From the NCBI GenBank assembly GCA_040349255.1, contig JBEQUE010000237.1, positions 1 through 64,000 on the forward strand: a stretch of DNA of 64,000 nucleotides, in the 5' to 3' direction. The notes under the pieces are model-generated. The model saw only the letters and a program-made list of their open reading frames with translations. It was not told where the DNA came from and did no database searches. Shown piece by piece: positions 43,401 to 51,300 of the stretch. This DNA comes from DATMER01 sp040349255 (GTDB lineage: Bacteria > Acidobacteriota > Thermoanaerobaculia > Multivoradales > UBA5704). A program made the position numbers and the translations under genes. Numbering within the stretch: the stretch's first letter is position 1; every line of letters starts with the position of its first letter.

Positions 43401-46400
43401 AGACCAGCCGCGTGGCGAGCAGCGAGTGGCCGCCGAGGTGGAAGAAGTCGTCGTCCACGCCGACCCGGTCCCGCTTCAGCAGCTCGGCCAGGATGCCGGC
43501 CACCAGCTCCTCGGTCGGCGTGCGCGGCCCGGCCAGGTCGCGGCCCCGCTCGTCCGCGACCGCCGTCCGCGCCAGGGCCCGGCGGTCGACCTTGCCGTTC
43601 GCGTTGAGCGGCAGCGCCTCCAGCCAGGCGAAGGCGGACGGGATCATGTAGACCGGCAGGCGCGTCTCCAGGAACGGGCGGAGATCGGTCTCGGACCCGA
43701 CCAGGAACGCCACCAGCCGCTTGTCCGCGCCTTCCCCCTGGACCACCACGGAGGCCTCGGCCACCGCAGGGTGCTCGGCGAGCGTGGCCTCGATCTCCCC
43801 GGGCTCGATGCGGAAGCCGCGGATCTTCACCTGGTTGTCGATGCGGCCGAGGAACTCGATCTCGCCGGTCGGCCCGGGCGCCCCGGGCGCCCTTGGGGAT
43901 CGATACCGCGCCAGGTCGCCGGTGCGATAGAGCCGGCCTCCGGGCGGTCCGAACGGATCGGGCACGAAGCGCTCGGCGGTCAGGGCCGGACGGTTGAGAT
44001 AGCCCCGGGCCAGGCCGTCGCCGCCGATGCACAGCTCGCCCAGGCCGCCCTCCGGCGCGAGGCGCAGCCCGCGGTCCAGCAGGTAGACCTGAGTGTTCGA
44101 GATCGGCCGGCCGATCGGCAGCGCGGTGTCGGCGCCCGGCGGCGCGGTCATGAGGTGGCCGGTCGTGAACGTAGTGCTCTCGGTGGGGCCGTAGCCGTTC
44201 ATCACGACCAGGCCCGGGTTCCCGCGCAGCACCCGGTCCACGTGCAACGGCGAGAGCACGTCGCCGCCGGACATCAGGAACCGGAGGCCGCGGAAGCTGT
44301 CCGGCCGGGCCTCCGCGAGCTGGTGGAACAGCCCGGCCGTGATCCACATGACGGTGACCTTCTCGCGCAGGAATGCGTCGCCCAGCTCGTCGAGCGAGAG
44401 CGCGTGCGGCGGCGGCACGACCACGGTTCCGCCGGCGAGCAGCGGTCCCCAGACCTCCAGCGTCGAGGCGTCGAAGGCCATGGGCGCGATCTGGAGGACG
44501 ACGTCGCTCGTCCGGAAGTCGGCGCACCAGTTCTCCTTGAGCAGCCGGGCCACGTTGCGGTGGGTGACCGCGACGCCCTTCGGCCGGCCCGTGGAGCCGG
44601 ACGTAAACAGCACGAAGGCCAGGTTGTCGGAGTCCGGCCGAGGACCGCCGGCCAGCCCGGGACCGTCCTCCTCCACCAGGAGGACCGGCAGAGCCTCCGG
44701 GAGCCGGCCGCGCAACCCGCCGTGGGTCACGACCACGGACGCGCTCGTGTCTTCGAGCACCCAGGCGAGCCGGTCGGCGGGCCAGGTCGGGTCGAGCGGC
44801 ACGTAGGCGCCGCCCGCTTTCAGGACGGCGAGCACGGCCACGATCTGCTCCGGCGAGCGCTCCAGGAAGACGCCGGCGAGGCGGTCCGGCCCGACCCCGG
44901 CGGCCCGCAGGCGGCCGGCCAGCTCCCCGGCGCGGGCGTCGAGCTCCGCGTAGGTCATCGAGCCCGCCGCGGACCGCACCGCTTCGGCCTCCGGCGCGCG
45001 GCGGACCTGCTCGCCGAACAGCTCGTGGATCAGGGCGTGCTTCGGATAGTCGGTGCCGGTGTCGTTCCACCCCGAGACGAGCTGCCTGCGCTCGGCGTCG
45101 CCGATCAGCGGAAGGTCGGCGACCGCCGTCTCCGGCCGCGCGCACGCGCCGCGCAGCAGGGTCGCGAGCTGGTCGGCCAGGCGCTCGGCGGTGGCGGCGT
45201 CGAACAGGTCGGTGGCGTACTCCAGGAAGCCGGCCAGGCTGGAGTCTTCGTCGAACAGGGCCAGGAACAGGTCGAACGGCGTGGCGCCCGGGTGGCGCTC
45301 CTCCAGCGCGACCCGCAGGCCGGGCAGCTCGAAGCGCGGCAGCGGCACCTGGATGGTGACCGCCGCCTGGGCGAGCGTGTTGTGGCCCAGGCTGCGCTCG
45401 ATGCGCAGCTCCTCGACCAGCTTGTCGAACGGCAGGTCCTGGTGCGTGTAGGCGCCAAGGGCCATGGCGCGCGCCTGCTCCAGCAGCTCCTCGAACGGCA
45501 GTTCCTCGGAAGGCCGGCCGCGCAGCACGAGCGTGTTGGTGAAGAAGCCGATCAGCGGCTCGACCTCCGGCCGCAGGCGGTTCGCGATCGGCGTGCCGAC
45601 CAGCATGTCCTCCTGCCCGGTGTAGCGGTGGAGCAGGGCCTGGAAACCCGCCAGGAGCGCCATGAACGGCGTGGCCCCGCGGCGCGCGCTGAGGTCGCGC
45701 AGGGCGCGGGCGAGGTCGCGCGGCAGCGCCACCCGGAGGCGGGCGCCGCGGAAGCTCTGGAGCGCCGGGCGCGGCCGGTCGAGCGGCAGCTCCAGGAGCT
45801 GCGGCACGCCGTCGAGGGTCTCCTTCCACCAGGCGGCCTGCCGCTCCACCACCCCGCTCTCCAGCCACTCCCGGTGCCAGACCGAGAAGTCGGCATACTG
45901 GATCGGCAGCTCCGGCAGCGCCTCGCCTTGATACAGCGCCACCAGGTCCCGCGCCAGCACGTCCATCGACCAGCCGTCGGCCACGATGTGGTGGAGGGTG
46001 AGCAGGAGGACGTGCTCGTCCGGCGCGAGGCGGACCAGCTCGGCGCGCATCACGGGGCCGCGCTCGAGGTCGAACGGCCGGCGGGCCTCGGCCTCCGACA
46101 GCCGCTCGAAGGCGCCGCGCGTGAGATCAACTCGGCGCAGGAGCCCGGGCTCGAACGGCAGCACCGTCTGCAGAGCGCCCTCGTCGGTCTGGCGGAACAC
46201 GGTGCGGAGGGCCTCGTGGCGGCGCACGAGCTCCTGGAGCGCGCGCGCGAGCGCCGCCTCGTCAATATCGCCGATATTGCCGTCGAAGCGCACCGCGTAC
46301 GGCATGTGGTAGACGGCCTGGTTCTCCAGCATCTGGCTCAGGAACCAGAGCCGCTCCTGGGCGTAGGACTGGGGGACCGGACCGGTCCTCTCCAACCGCG

Positions 46401-48267
46401 GGATCGGCGCGAGCGGCGCGGACGGCTCGCCCGACTCGATACGCGCCGCGAGCCCCTTGACCGTCGAGGCCTCGAACAGCGCGCGCACCGGCACGTCGAC
46501 GCCGAAGACCTCGCGCACCTTGAGCAGGATACGGGTGCCGAGCAGCGAGTGGCCGCCCAGCTCCAGGAACGGGTCCTCGACGCCGACCCGCTCGACGCCG
46601 AGCGCCTCGGCCCAGATCCCGGCGAGCGCCGCCTGCACCGGATCCTGCGGCGCCACGTACTCGCGGCCGCTGTCGTAGGTCGGCTCGACGCGGGCGAGCG
46701 CGCCGCGGTCGATCTTGCCGTTCGGGTTGAGCGGCATGTCGTCGAGGAAGACGAAGGCCGCCGGCAGCGTCGGGTCCGGCAGCCGCGTGGCCAGGAAGTC
46801 GAGGGGCGCGCCGGGCGTCGCCTCCTCCGTCTCGCGCACGACGTAGGCCGCCAGCCGCTTCTCGCCCGGCGTGTCCTCGCGGGCGAGCACGGCGGCGTCG
46901 CGCACGGCCGGATGCGCGGCCAGGGCGGCCTCGATCTCCCCCAGCTCGACCCGGAAGCCGCGGATCTTGACCTGATGGTCGATGCGACCGAGGTAGTCGA
47001 GCTCGCCGTCGGGTCGCCAGCGCACGAGGTCACCCGTGCGGTACGCGCGCTCGCCGGGCACGGCCGGGAACGGGTCGGGCACGAAGCGCTCGGCGGTCAG
47101 CTCCGGCCGGTTCAGGTAGCCGCGAGCCAGGCCGGCGCCGGCCAGCAGCAGCTCCCCAGGTTCCGCTCCGCCTTCGATCCGCCTCCCCTGCTCGTCGAGC
47201 ACGTAGGCGGACGTGCCTTCGAGCGGCCGGCCGATCGACGGCTTGCCCGAGCCCGACCGGACCCCGGAGAACGTCGAGTAGGTCGTGTCCTCGGACGGGC
47301 CGTAGAGGTTCCAGAGATGCTCGACCGTGCCGAGGGCGTGGATGCGCTCGGCCAGCGCGCCGCGCAGCGGCTCGCCCGCCAGGTTCACGACCCGGACCGA
47401 CGGCGGCACCGCGTCCATGCGCAGCAGCTCGGCCATGGCGGACGGCACGGTGTTGATCAGCGTGATTTCCGGCGCGGCCGGCGCGGTCGCTGCGGCTGGA
47501 AACCGGGCGAGCGCCAGCGCGTTCTCTACCAGGACGACGCTGCCGCCCAGCGACAGCGGCACGAACAGCTCGAACACCGACAGGTCGAAGTTGATCGACG
47601 TCGAGGCGAGCACGCCGGCCAACGACTCCGGTGGAAAAACGCCGCCCGCCCAGTCGACCATCGCGACGGCGCTCCGGTGCTCGATCGCCACCGCCTTGGG
47701 CCGGCCGGTCGAGCCCGAGGTGAAGATCAGGTAGGCGAGATTGCCGCTCGTGGCGCCGCTCTCCAGGTTCTCCGCGGGGCCTTCGTCAAGGTCCTCCTCC
47801 TCCAGGAAGAGCACCCGCGTTCCCGCCGGCGGCTCGGGCAGGTTGTCAGCCAGATGGCGGCGCGTCAGGAGGACGGGCGAAGCCAGGCCGCGATGGGCGT
47901 CCTCCAGCAGCAGCGCGAGGCGCTCGCGCGGATAGGCGGGGTCGAGCGGCGCGTACGCACCGCCCGCCTTGAGGATCGCCAGGAGGGCCACGACCATGCC
48001 CGGCGTGCGGTCCACGGACACGGCGACCCGCTGCTCGGGCCCCACTCCCAGCTCGCGGAGCCGCCGCGCGAGCCGGTTCGCCCGGCGGTTCAGCTCGCCG
48101 TAGGTCAGATCCTGCCGCGGGACGCCCGGCTCCGGCGCGTACACGAGCGCCGGGCGGCCGGGCTCCCGGGCAGCGAGAGCCTCGAAACGGCCATGCAGAA
48201 GCTCCACGGAAACGGCGCTGCTCTGCGCCGGGCCCGGCCCGGCAGCAGCTTCGTGGACCATCGGCAT
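34453..48267 (-). CDS. Nonribosomal peptide synthetase, four modules with terminal thioesterase
   Basis: The ATG at 48267 has GGGAGGAAG upstream; the product is 4604 residues. Approximate domain order: A1 (25-540), T1 (GGHSLLG, 572), C1 (HHIVADG, 761), A2 (1100-1570), T2 (1614), C2 (HHIASDG, 1811), charged linker (2120-2175), C3 (HHTVCDG, 2331), A3 (2630-3145), T3 (3192), C4 (HHIVSDG, 3391), A4 (3700-4225), T4 (4272), TE (GWSLGG, 4407; HLTILAEP near the end). By-eye specificity codes: A1 DLFNNALTYK (Ala/Gly type), A2 DALWMGGTFK (Val-like, uncertain), A3 DAWFLGHVVK (Leu-like), A4 DALLGGCIYK (unassigned). Starting with A means its first residue is joined by the C domain ending the upstream NRPS. 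C2 directly followed by C3, without A or T between, is unusual. A4 has RPNG for the usual RPKG. No epimerization domain seen. The thioesterase releases the final peptide. Confidence 0.95.
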   Translation of the reverse strand: MPMVHEAAAGPGPAQSSAVSVELLHGRFEALAAREPGRPALVYAPEPGVPRQDLTYGELNRRANRLARRLRELGVGPEQRVAVSVDRTPGMVVALLAILKAGGAYAPLDPAYPRERLALLLEDAHRGLASPVLLTRRHLADNLPEPPAGTRVLFLEEEDLDEGPAENLESGATSGNLAYLIFTSGSTGRPKAVAIEHRSAVAMVDWAGGVFPPESLAGVLASTSINFDLSVFELFVPLSLGGSVVLVENALALARFPAAATAPAAPEITLINTVPSAMAELLRMDAVPPSVRVVNLAGEPLRGALAERIHALGTVEHLWNLYGPSEDTTYSTFSGVRSGSGKPSIGRPLEGTSAYVLDEQGRRIEGGAEPGELLLAGAGLARGYLNRPELTAERFVPDPFPAVPGERAYRTGDLVRWRPDGELDYLGRIDHQVKIRGFRVELGEIEAALAAHPAVRDAAVLAREDTPGEKRLAAYVVRETEEATPGAPLDFLATRLPDPTLPAAFVFLDDMPLNPNGKIDRGALARVEPTYDSGREYVAPQDPVQAALAGIWAEALGVERVGVEDPFLELGGHSLLGTRILLKVREVFGVDVPVRALFEASTVKGLAARIESGEPSAPLAPIPRLERTGPVPQSYAQERLWFLSQMLENQAVYHMPYAVRFDGNIGDIDEAALARALQELVRRHEALRTVFRQTDEGALQTVLPFEPGLLRRVDLTRGAFERLSEAEARRPFDLERGPVMRAELVRLAPDEHVLLLTLHHIVADGWSMDVLARDLVALYQGEALPELPIQYADFSVWHREWLESGVVERQAAWWKETLDGVPQLLELPLDRPRPALQSFRGARLRVALPRDLARALRDLSARRGATPFMALLAGFQALLHRYTGQEDMLVGTPIANRLRPEVEPLIGFFTNTLVLRGRPSEELPFEELLEQARAMALGAYTHQDLPFDKLVEELRIERSLGHNTLAQAAVTIQVPLPRFELPGLRVALEERHPGATPFDLFLALFDEDSSLAGFLEYATDLFDAATAERLADQLATLLRGACARPETAVADLPLIGDAERRQLVSGWNDTGTDYPKHALIHELFGEQVRRAPEAEAVRSAAGSMTYAELDARAGELAGRLRAAGVGPDRLAGVFLERSPEQIVAVLAVLKAGGAYVPLDPTWPADRLAWVLEDTSASVVVTHGGLRGRLPEALPVLLVEEDGPGLAGGPRPDSDNLAFVLFTSGSTGRPKGVAVTHRNVARLLKENWCADFRTSDVVLQIAPMAFDASTLEVWGPLLAGGTVVVPPPHALSLDELGDAFLREKVTVMWITAGLFHQLAEARPDSFRGLRFLMSGGDVLSPLHVDRVLRGNPGLVVMNGYGPTESTTFTTGHLMTAPPGADTALPIGRPISNTQVYLLDRGLRLAPEGGLGELCIGGDGLARGYLNRPALTAERFVPDPFGPPGGRLYRTGDLARYRSPRAPGAPGPTGEIEFLGRIDNQVKIRGFRIEPGEIEATLAEHPAVAEASVVVQGEGADKRLVAFLVGSETDLRPFLETRLPVYMIPSAFAWLEALPLNANGKVDRRALARTAVADERGRDLAGPRTPTEELVAGILAELLKRDRVGVDDDFFHLGGHSLLATRLVSRLSTELGVQLSLRTVFETPTAAGLAAALERSLAGEGGSGLPPILPRPPGTEPLPLSFAQERLWFHYQLDPSSPQYNISLSVRLTGRLSVPAMAAALREIVRRHEVLRTAYAVEAGRAVQRVQPHGSAGLAVGDLRALPAEVREAEAVRLAKEEERLPFRLEEGRVTRFRLLRLDEEAWILILSVHHIASDGWSTSLLLNELAALYGARSLSALPVQYGDFALWQRERFQGGALDRLLAWWREALAGAPERIELPTDRPRPALASHRGATRDLTLPAAVVERAQALSRRLGATLFMTLLACFETVLHRVSGQDDLLVGTPVAGRGRPETEPLIGCFINTLVLRSRLDPGGEATFRDHVRRVRAMALGAYVHQDLPFEKLVEGLQAARSLDRNPLFQVLFGLHNAPLDEPALPGLSLSLLDRDSDVSLFDVTLGLGEFRGELLGGFQYSSDLFDPPTVERWSEHFLVILEAAMDDPDSLIRDLPRIPEPERRQILVEEPPVSGEDEARRQKEEELEERRSRVAARQGEVSERRSGLSDQKRAALAKLMKAKSAKLQASAEEAPRSSIPRRPDTGPARLSFGQERLWFLDRLEPGTNLYNVSSALRLDGRLDADAFRRSLDEVLRRHEALRTVFPEIDGSPRQVVLPPEPLRLRQADLRHVPAGRLLAEIRFLVEQHDRMGFDLARGPLVRGVLARLSADTGDSRALILTFHHTVCDGLSFGVLVRELGALYAAFSQGRPSPLPELPIQYADYAEWQRERLRGEGLAAQLDWWKRELDGAPTQLELPTDRPRPAMPTNRGAGLWLSFPGLGNAAAALRQQEGATSFMVFLSGFQALLGRYTGQDDLLVGSPVADRPRPETEALIGFFVNTLVLRGRLAGPGGFRGLLSRTRESVLGAFAHQDLPFEKLVDELGEGRDLSRTPLFQASFSALAGAGGSPAVLELPGLTLAPIDFNITSAKFELSLGLEEMPSGDIYAAILVNADLFELATAERLLRHYAVLVEGALADPDRRLEDLPLLTPEETRQILEEWSGAPVPLDGVPVHRLVEEQAARNPDAPAVVSGEDRLTYGELDRSADRLAARLRALGVGPESVVAVCLERSPRQVLAILAVLKTGGAYLPMDPSNPSERLLYTLRDSGALAVLTREGLARELAPAGIPAICLEDGNESAEAHSVAPLSGENLAYVIYTSGSTGNPKGTELRHSGLANLVAWHRRAYGLMPADRCALLAGPGFDASVWEIWPALASGASLRVPPAEIVASPPDLWAWMAAEEITVTFLPTPLAEAVLAEPGSDRLALRAILAGGDRLLRRPRPEHPFVLVNHYGPTESTVVTNAGAVLPEGDRPPAIGRSIDNIRVFVLDRAFRPVPVGVPGELCVAGAGLARGYRHRPELTAEAFVPNPFGTPGDRLYRTGDLVRWLPDGDIEFLGRIDHQVKIRGFRVELGEIDAALVDLPEVRDAVVLVDPAGGEKRLVAYLTPREGAVLPALPALRETLSARLPSYMVPSAFVALEAMPLNASGKVDRKALARIRPESGPEAEAADVRLGPTEEMLAGIWSELLGVERVRPADDFFDLGGHSLLATRLVSRLREAFGVELPLRAVFQTPRLDALARRIDEALRDAGGVAAPPVLPLTAEERGPWPPLSFAQERLWFLDRLEPGGVLYNVPSALRAAGRLDVAALEAALNEIVRRHESLRTTFDQHEGRPYQAVAPELRISVPVVDLAGLPEEIREAEARRVLDTEAGQPFDLLRGPLLRALLVRVAEGDWAMLLNLHHIVSDGWSVGVLTGETAALYSAFLEGRPSPLLPLPVQYADYAVWQRQWLRGEALEAQTAYWRERLQGVRTVLDLPADRPRPPVQSFRGGHRPVLLPAPVPQALRAVTRESGATLFMALLAGLQAILHRYTGQEDILVGSPVANRTRGEVEGLIGFFVNALVLRGEFRSPTPQGVTFRELLNRVRTAALGAYAHQDLPFERLVDELKIERSLARNPVFQVVLTFNTPSKPLELPGLVLSPLSTEGASAKVDLLLGITEPETGRSDALEGSWEYSADLFDPATIDRLSEHMAILLGAAAADPDRPLSELPLLAAAERGQILVQWNDTAGPDAAIAAIPEGCLHHPFEDWAERRPEALAVIFDELTLTYGELNARAERLAGHLRRLGVGPEDLVGISLERGVERIVSVLGVFKAGGAYVPLDPSHPRERLSWMLADSRARVLITESRLLDALPDHGARVVCLGHGEWEAAAGEKVSGGAGPDDLAYVIYTSGSTGRPNGVLVRHGAAVNLIRQAARQLGVGPGSRFLQSVSFSFDASVLETWIALSTGAAICVARQETLLSGDALAAMIRRDRITAAVLTPPVLNTLPQDDMPTLEAIGVGGDICPGELASRWSPPGSILRRLLNCYGPTETTIYTTAHDCFGIYRKEPPIGRPVGGTRAYVLDFHGQPAPVGVPGALWIGGVGLARGYLNRPELTAERFAPDPFAARPGERLYRTGDLARWNADGELEFLGRIDRQVKIRGLRIELGEIEAALGSHPRLREYVVSIQEDGRGGKRLAAFVVPSPAGEDEKDLPSLTLQDLREHLRGRLPDYMVPGSFIFLEALPRTPTDKIDRDALLRLDPAAGELPGAGRVEPRDVVEMDLVRIWQEVLGAAHVGVRDNFFEAGGHSLLAVRLMAQIRQRFGRELPLSILFQGGTVEQMAALLRDEMSSEGAEGPSSLVPIQPAGSRPPLFCVHPAGGDVLCFAALARHLGPDQPFYGFQSRGLTGAEPPLARIEDMAALYIEEMKRAQTQGPYRLGGWSLGGVVAFEMARQLRERGDETALLVILDSVPDLTAEAAGLQTDVDFLLDMAAYVESLWGRSLGLTRADLESLDAETQLEAFAERLRGADFLPPGAGVEQITRILRVYKANANAGGAYKPDPYPGSLTLIRAVDMPPVEALVPGNPLSEPDLGWSRVVQGPVEVVPVPGQHLTILAEPYVEGLARELEKLLSGVAETR
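41725..41905 (-). other. Charged linker joining two consecutive C domains in the NRPS
   Basis: This stretch encodes a Glu/Arg/Lys-rich helical linker containing RRSGLSDQKRAALAKLMKAK. It lies after the end of C2 and before the start of C3 (RLSFGQERLWFLDRLEPG). An almost identical sequence, RRSGLSDQKRAALQKLLRA, forms the C-terminus of the upstream NRPS at about 48380-48450, also directly after a C domain. There is no adenylation or carrier domain between C2 and C3. Confidence 0.85.
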
Positions 48268-48323
48268 CTCTCTGCTTCCTCCCTGTCGCGGTGGATCGGA
48301 CGGCTCGGCGAGTCGCGGCCCGC

Positions 48324-48352
48324 TATGTATTGGGGTGCCCGCCGATCCCCAA
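48324..48352 (-). promoter_or_regulatory. Candidate promoter between the two NRPS genes
   Basis: On the minus strand TTGGGG (48352-48347) and TACATA (48329-48324) are separated by 17 bp, inside the 108-bp gap between the NRPS genes. The -35 is a poor match. If real, the downstream NRPS and cytochrome could be transcribed without the upstream one. Confidence 0.3.
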
Positions 48353-48375
48353 AAAGGGACTCCTAAGCATTTGTT

Positions 48376-51300
48376 TTACTTCGCCTTACGCGCCCGGAGG
48401 AGCTTCTGGAGCGCGGCCCGCTTCTGGTCGGACAGGCCGGAGCGGCGCTCGGCGAGCTCCTCCTCGCGGGCGGAGAGGCGCGCCTGGAGCGCTTCGGCGC
48501 TCTCCTCGGGCTCGGGATCCCCGGCGCCCCCGGAGGTGGCCACGAGCTGGAGGCGCTCGGGCTCGGCGATCCGGGGGAGATCGGCGAGCGGGCGGTCCGG
48601 GTTCTCCAGGACGGCCTCAACCAGGAGGCGGAAGTGGCGCGACCAGCGCTCGATGGTCGCGGCGTCGAAGAGGTCGGTGGCGTACTGCATGCCGCCCAGG
48701 ATCTCGCCGCGGAACTCGCCGAGGCCGAGCGACAGGTCGAACAGGGTCACTCCCGACGGCACCTCGACGGGGGTCATGGAGACGCCGGGCAGGCCGACCT
48801 CTCCCAGCGGCGCGTTCTGGAGCGCGAAGAAGACCTGGAAGAGCGGGTTCCAGGCCAGGTTGCGCTCGCCGCCCATGGCTTCGACCAGCTTCTCGAACGG
48901 CACGTCCTGGTGCGCGAAGGCGTGGAGCGCCATGGAGCGCACCCGGCCGACCAGCTCGCGGAACGTCCCGCCCTGGCCCGGATTGTGGCCGCGCAGCACC
49001 AGGGTGTTCACGAAGCAGCCGATCAGCCGCTCGGTCTCGGCGCGGGTGCGGCCGGCGACGGGCGTGCCGACCAGGACGTCGTCCTCGCCGGTGAGGCGGT
49101 GCAGCAGCACCTCGTAGGCGGCGAAGAAGGTCATGAACGGCGTCGCGCCCAGGCGCCGGCTCACGGCGTCGACCTTCGACGCCACCTCCCGCGGCAGGGT
49201 CAGCGACAGGGTGGCTCCCTGGTTGCTCCGAACGGCCGGCCGCGGCCGGTCGGTCGGCAGGTTGATCCGCACCGGCGCCCCCGCGAGCGCGTGGCGCCAG
49301 GAGTCGATCAGACGGTCCAGGGCCTCGCCCTGGAGCCAGCGGCGCTGCCAGACCGCGTAGTCTCCGTACTGGACGGTGAGTGGCGGGAGCGGCGGGAGGC
49401 CCGCGCCGCCGTAGAGGTCCGCCAGCTCCTGGAGCAGGATGCCGGTCGACCAGCCGTCGCTCGCCACGTGGTGGACGGAGAGGATCAGCAGCCAGTCCTC
49501 GTCCGCCATCCGCACCAGGCGGAAGCGATGGACCGGGCCGCTCCGGAGGTCGATCCGCCAGATCTCCTCCAGCGCGGCCACGCGCAGCATCTCGGCCTCC
49601 CGGAGCTCCTCCGGTAGGCCGCCCAGGTCGGCGACCGGGAGCGCGACGGGGCCCGCCTCCGCGACGCGCTGCACGCCGCGCCCGTCCCGCTGGTCGTAGA
49701 TCGAGCGCAGGATCTCGTGGCGGCGGACGATCTCGGCGAACGCCGCCTGGAGGGCCCGCACGTCGAGCGCGCCCGCGAGCCGCAGCGGCGCGGTGATGAT
49801 GTACTGCGCGCGCTCCGGCGCGAGCAGGTAGGAGAACCAGAGCCGCTCCTGGGCGAAGGAGAGCGGGAGATCGGCGGCGCGGGGGACCGGCACGATCGGC
49901 GGCGCGATATCGGAGCCATTCGAGCCGTTGGGACCGGCCGCCAGCGCCGCGTCGACCCGCGACGCGAGGTCGGCCAGGACCGGCGCCTCGAACAGGGTGC
50001 GCAGCGGCAGCTCCACCCCGAGCGCGTCGCTCAGCCGGGAGATGAGCCGGGTGGCGATCAGCGAGTGGCCGCCGAGCTCGAAGAAGTGGTCGCGGCGGCC
50101 CACCCGCTCCGTGCTCCCCATCGGGAGCAGGTCGGTCCAGAGGCTCGCGAGGGCCACCTCGGTCGGGGTGGCGGGCGCGATCCATTCGATCGACGGCCGC
50201 GTGGACCTGGGAGCCAGGCGGGCCAGCGCCTTACGGTCCACCTTGCCGTGGGCGGTGAGCGGCAGCGCGTCCACGAAGGTGAACGAGGCCGGCACCATGT
50301 ACTCGGGCAGGCGGGCGGCGAGCCGGTCGCGCAGGGAGCTCTCCATGCCTTCCGCGCCGGCGACCTCGTGCGGCGGCGAGACCACCGCGAACAGGGCCAG
50401 GTGCTTCTGCGTCCCGTCCTCGCCCACCGCCAGGACCGCGGCCTGGCGCACCGCCGGCTCCTGCGCGACCACGGCCTCGATCTCCCCGAGCTCGATCCGG
50501 AAGCCGCGCAGCTTCACCTGGTTGTCGATGCGGCCGAGGAACTCCAGCGTGCCGTCCGGCAGCCGCCGGGCGAGGTCGCCCGAGCGGTACCAGCCGGCTA
50601 CGAAGCGCTCCTCGGTCAGGTCGGGCCGGTTCAGGTAGCCGCGGGTCACGCCCGGGCCGCCGATCCAGACCTCGCCCGGCACCCCGAGCGGCACGAGCTG
50701 GCCGTGGCGGTCGTGCAAGTCGAGCACGCAGCCCGGCAGCGGCCGGCCGAGCAGCGCGCGCGTCTCGCCACCGCGGGCGTCGTGGCTGGAGCAGATGATC
50801 GTCGCCTCGGTCGGGCCGTAGAGCACCGTGGTCACGGCCTCCGGGAACACGGCGCGCATGTCGGCCAGGAGGTCGGCCGGCACCGCGTCGCCGCCCACGA
50901 ACAGCCGGCGCAGGCTCCCTCCGAGCCCCTTGCGCGACGCCGCGTCCACGATCTCGCGCATCAGCGCCGGCACGCCGTGGAGCAGGGTCATGCCGCGGAG
51001 CCCGGCGACCAGGGCGGCCACGTCCAGGGTCGGTCGCAGCGGGACGAGCACCGCCGTGCCGCCGGCGAGCAGCGGGCCGAAGAGCTCGAACAGGAAGATG
51101 TCGAACGTGAACGCCGCCAGGCAGGGCATGCGGTCCGACGTCTGGAAGCCGAACGCCTGCCGGACCGCCCGCATCGTGTGCGCGAGGTTGCCGTGGTCCA
51201 CCTGCACGGCCTTCGGCTGGCCCGTGGTTCCGGAGGTGTAGATGAGGTAGGCGAGGTCGGAGAGCGAGACCTCTCCCGTTCCGGCTTCGCCGCCGACGCC

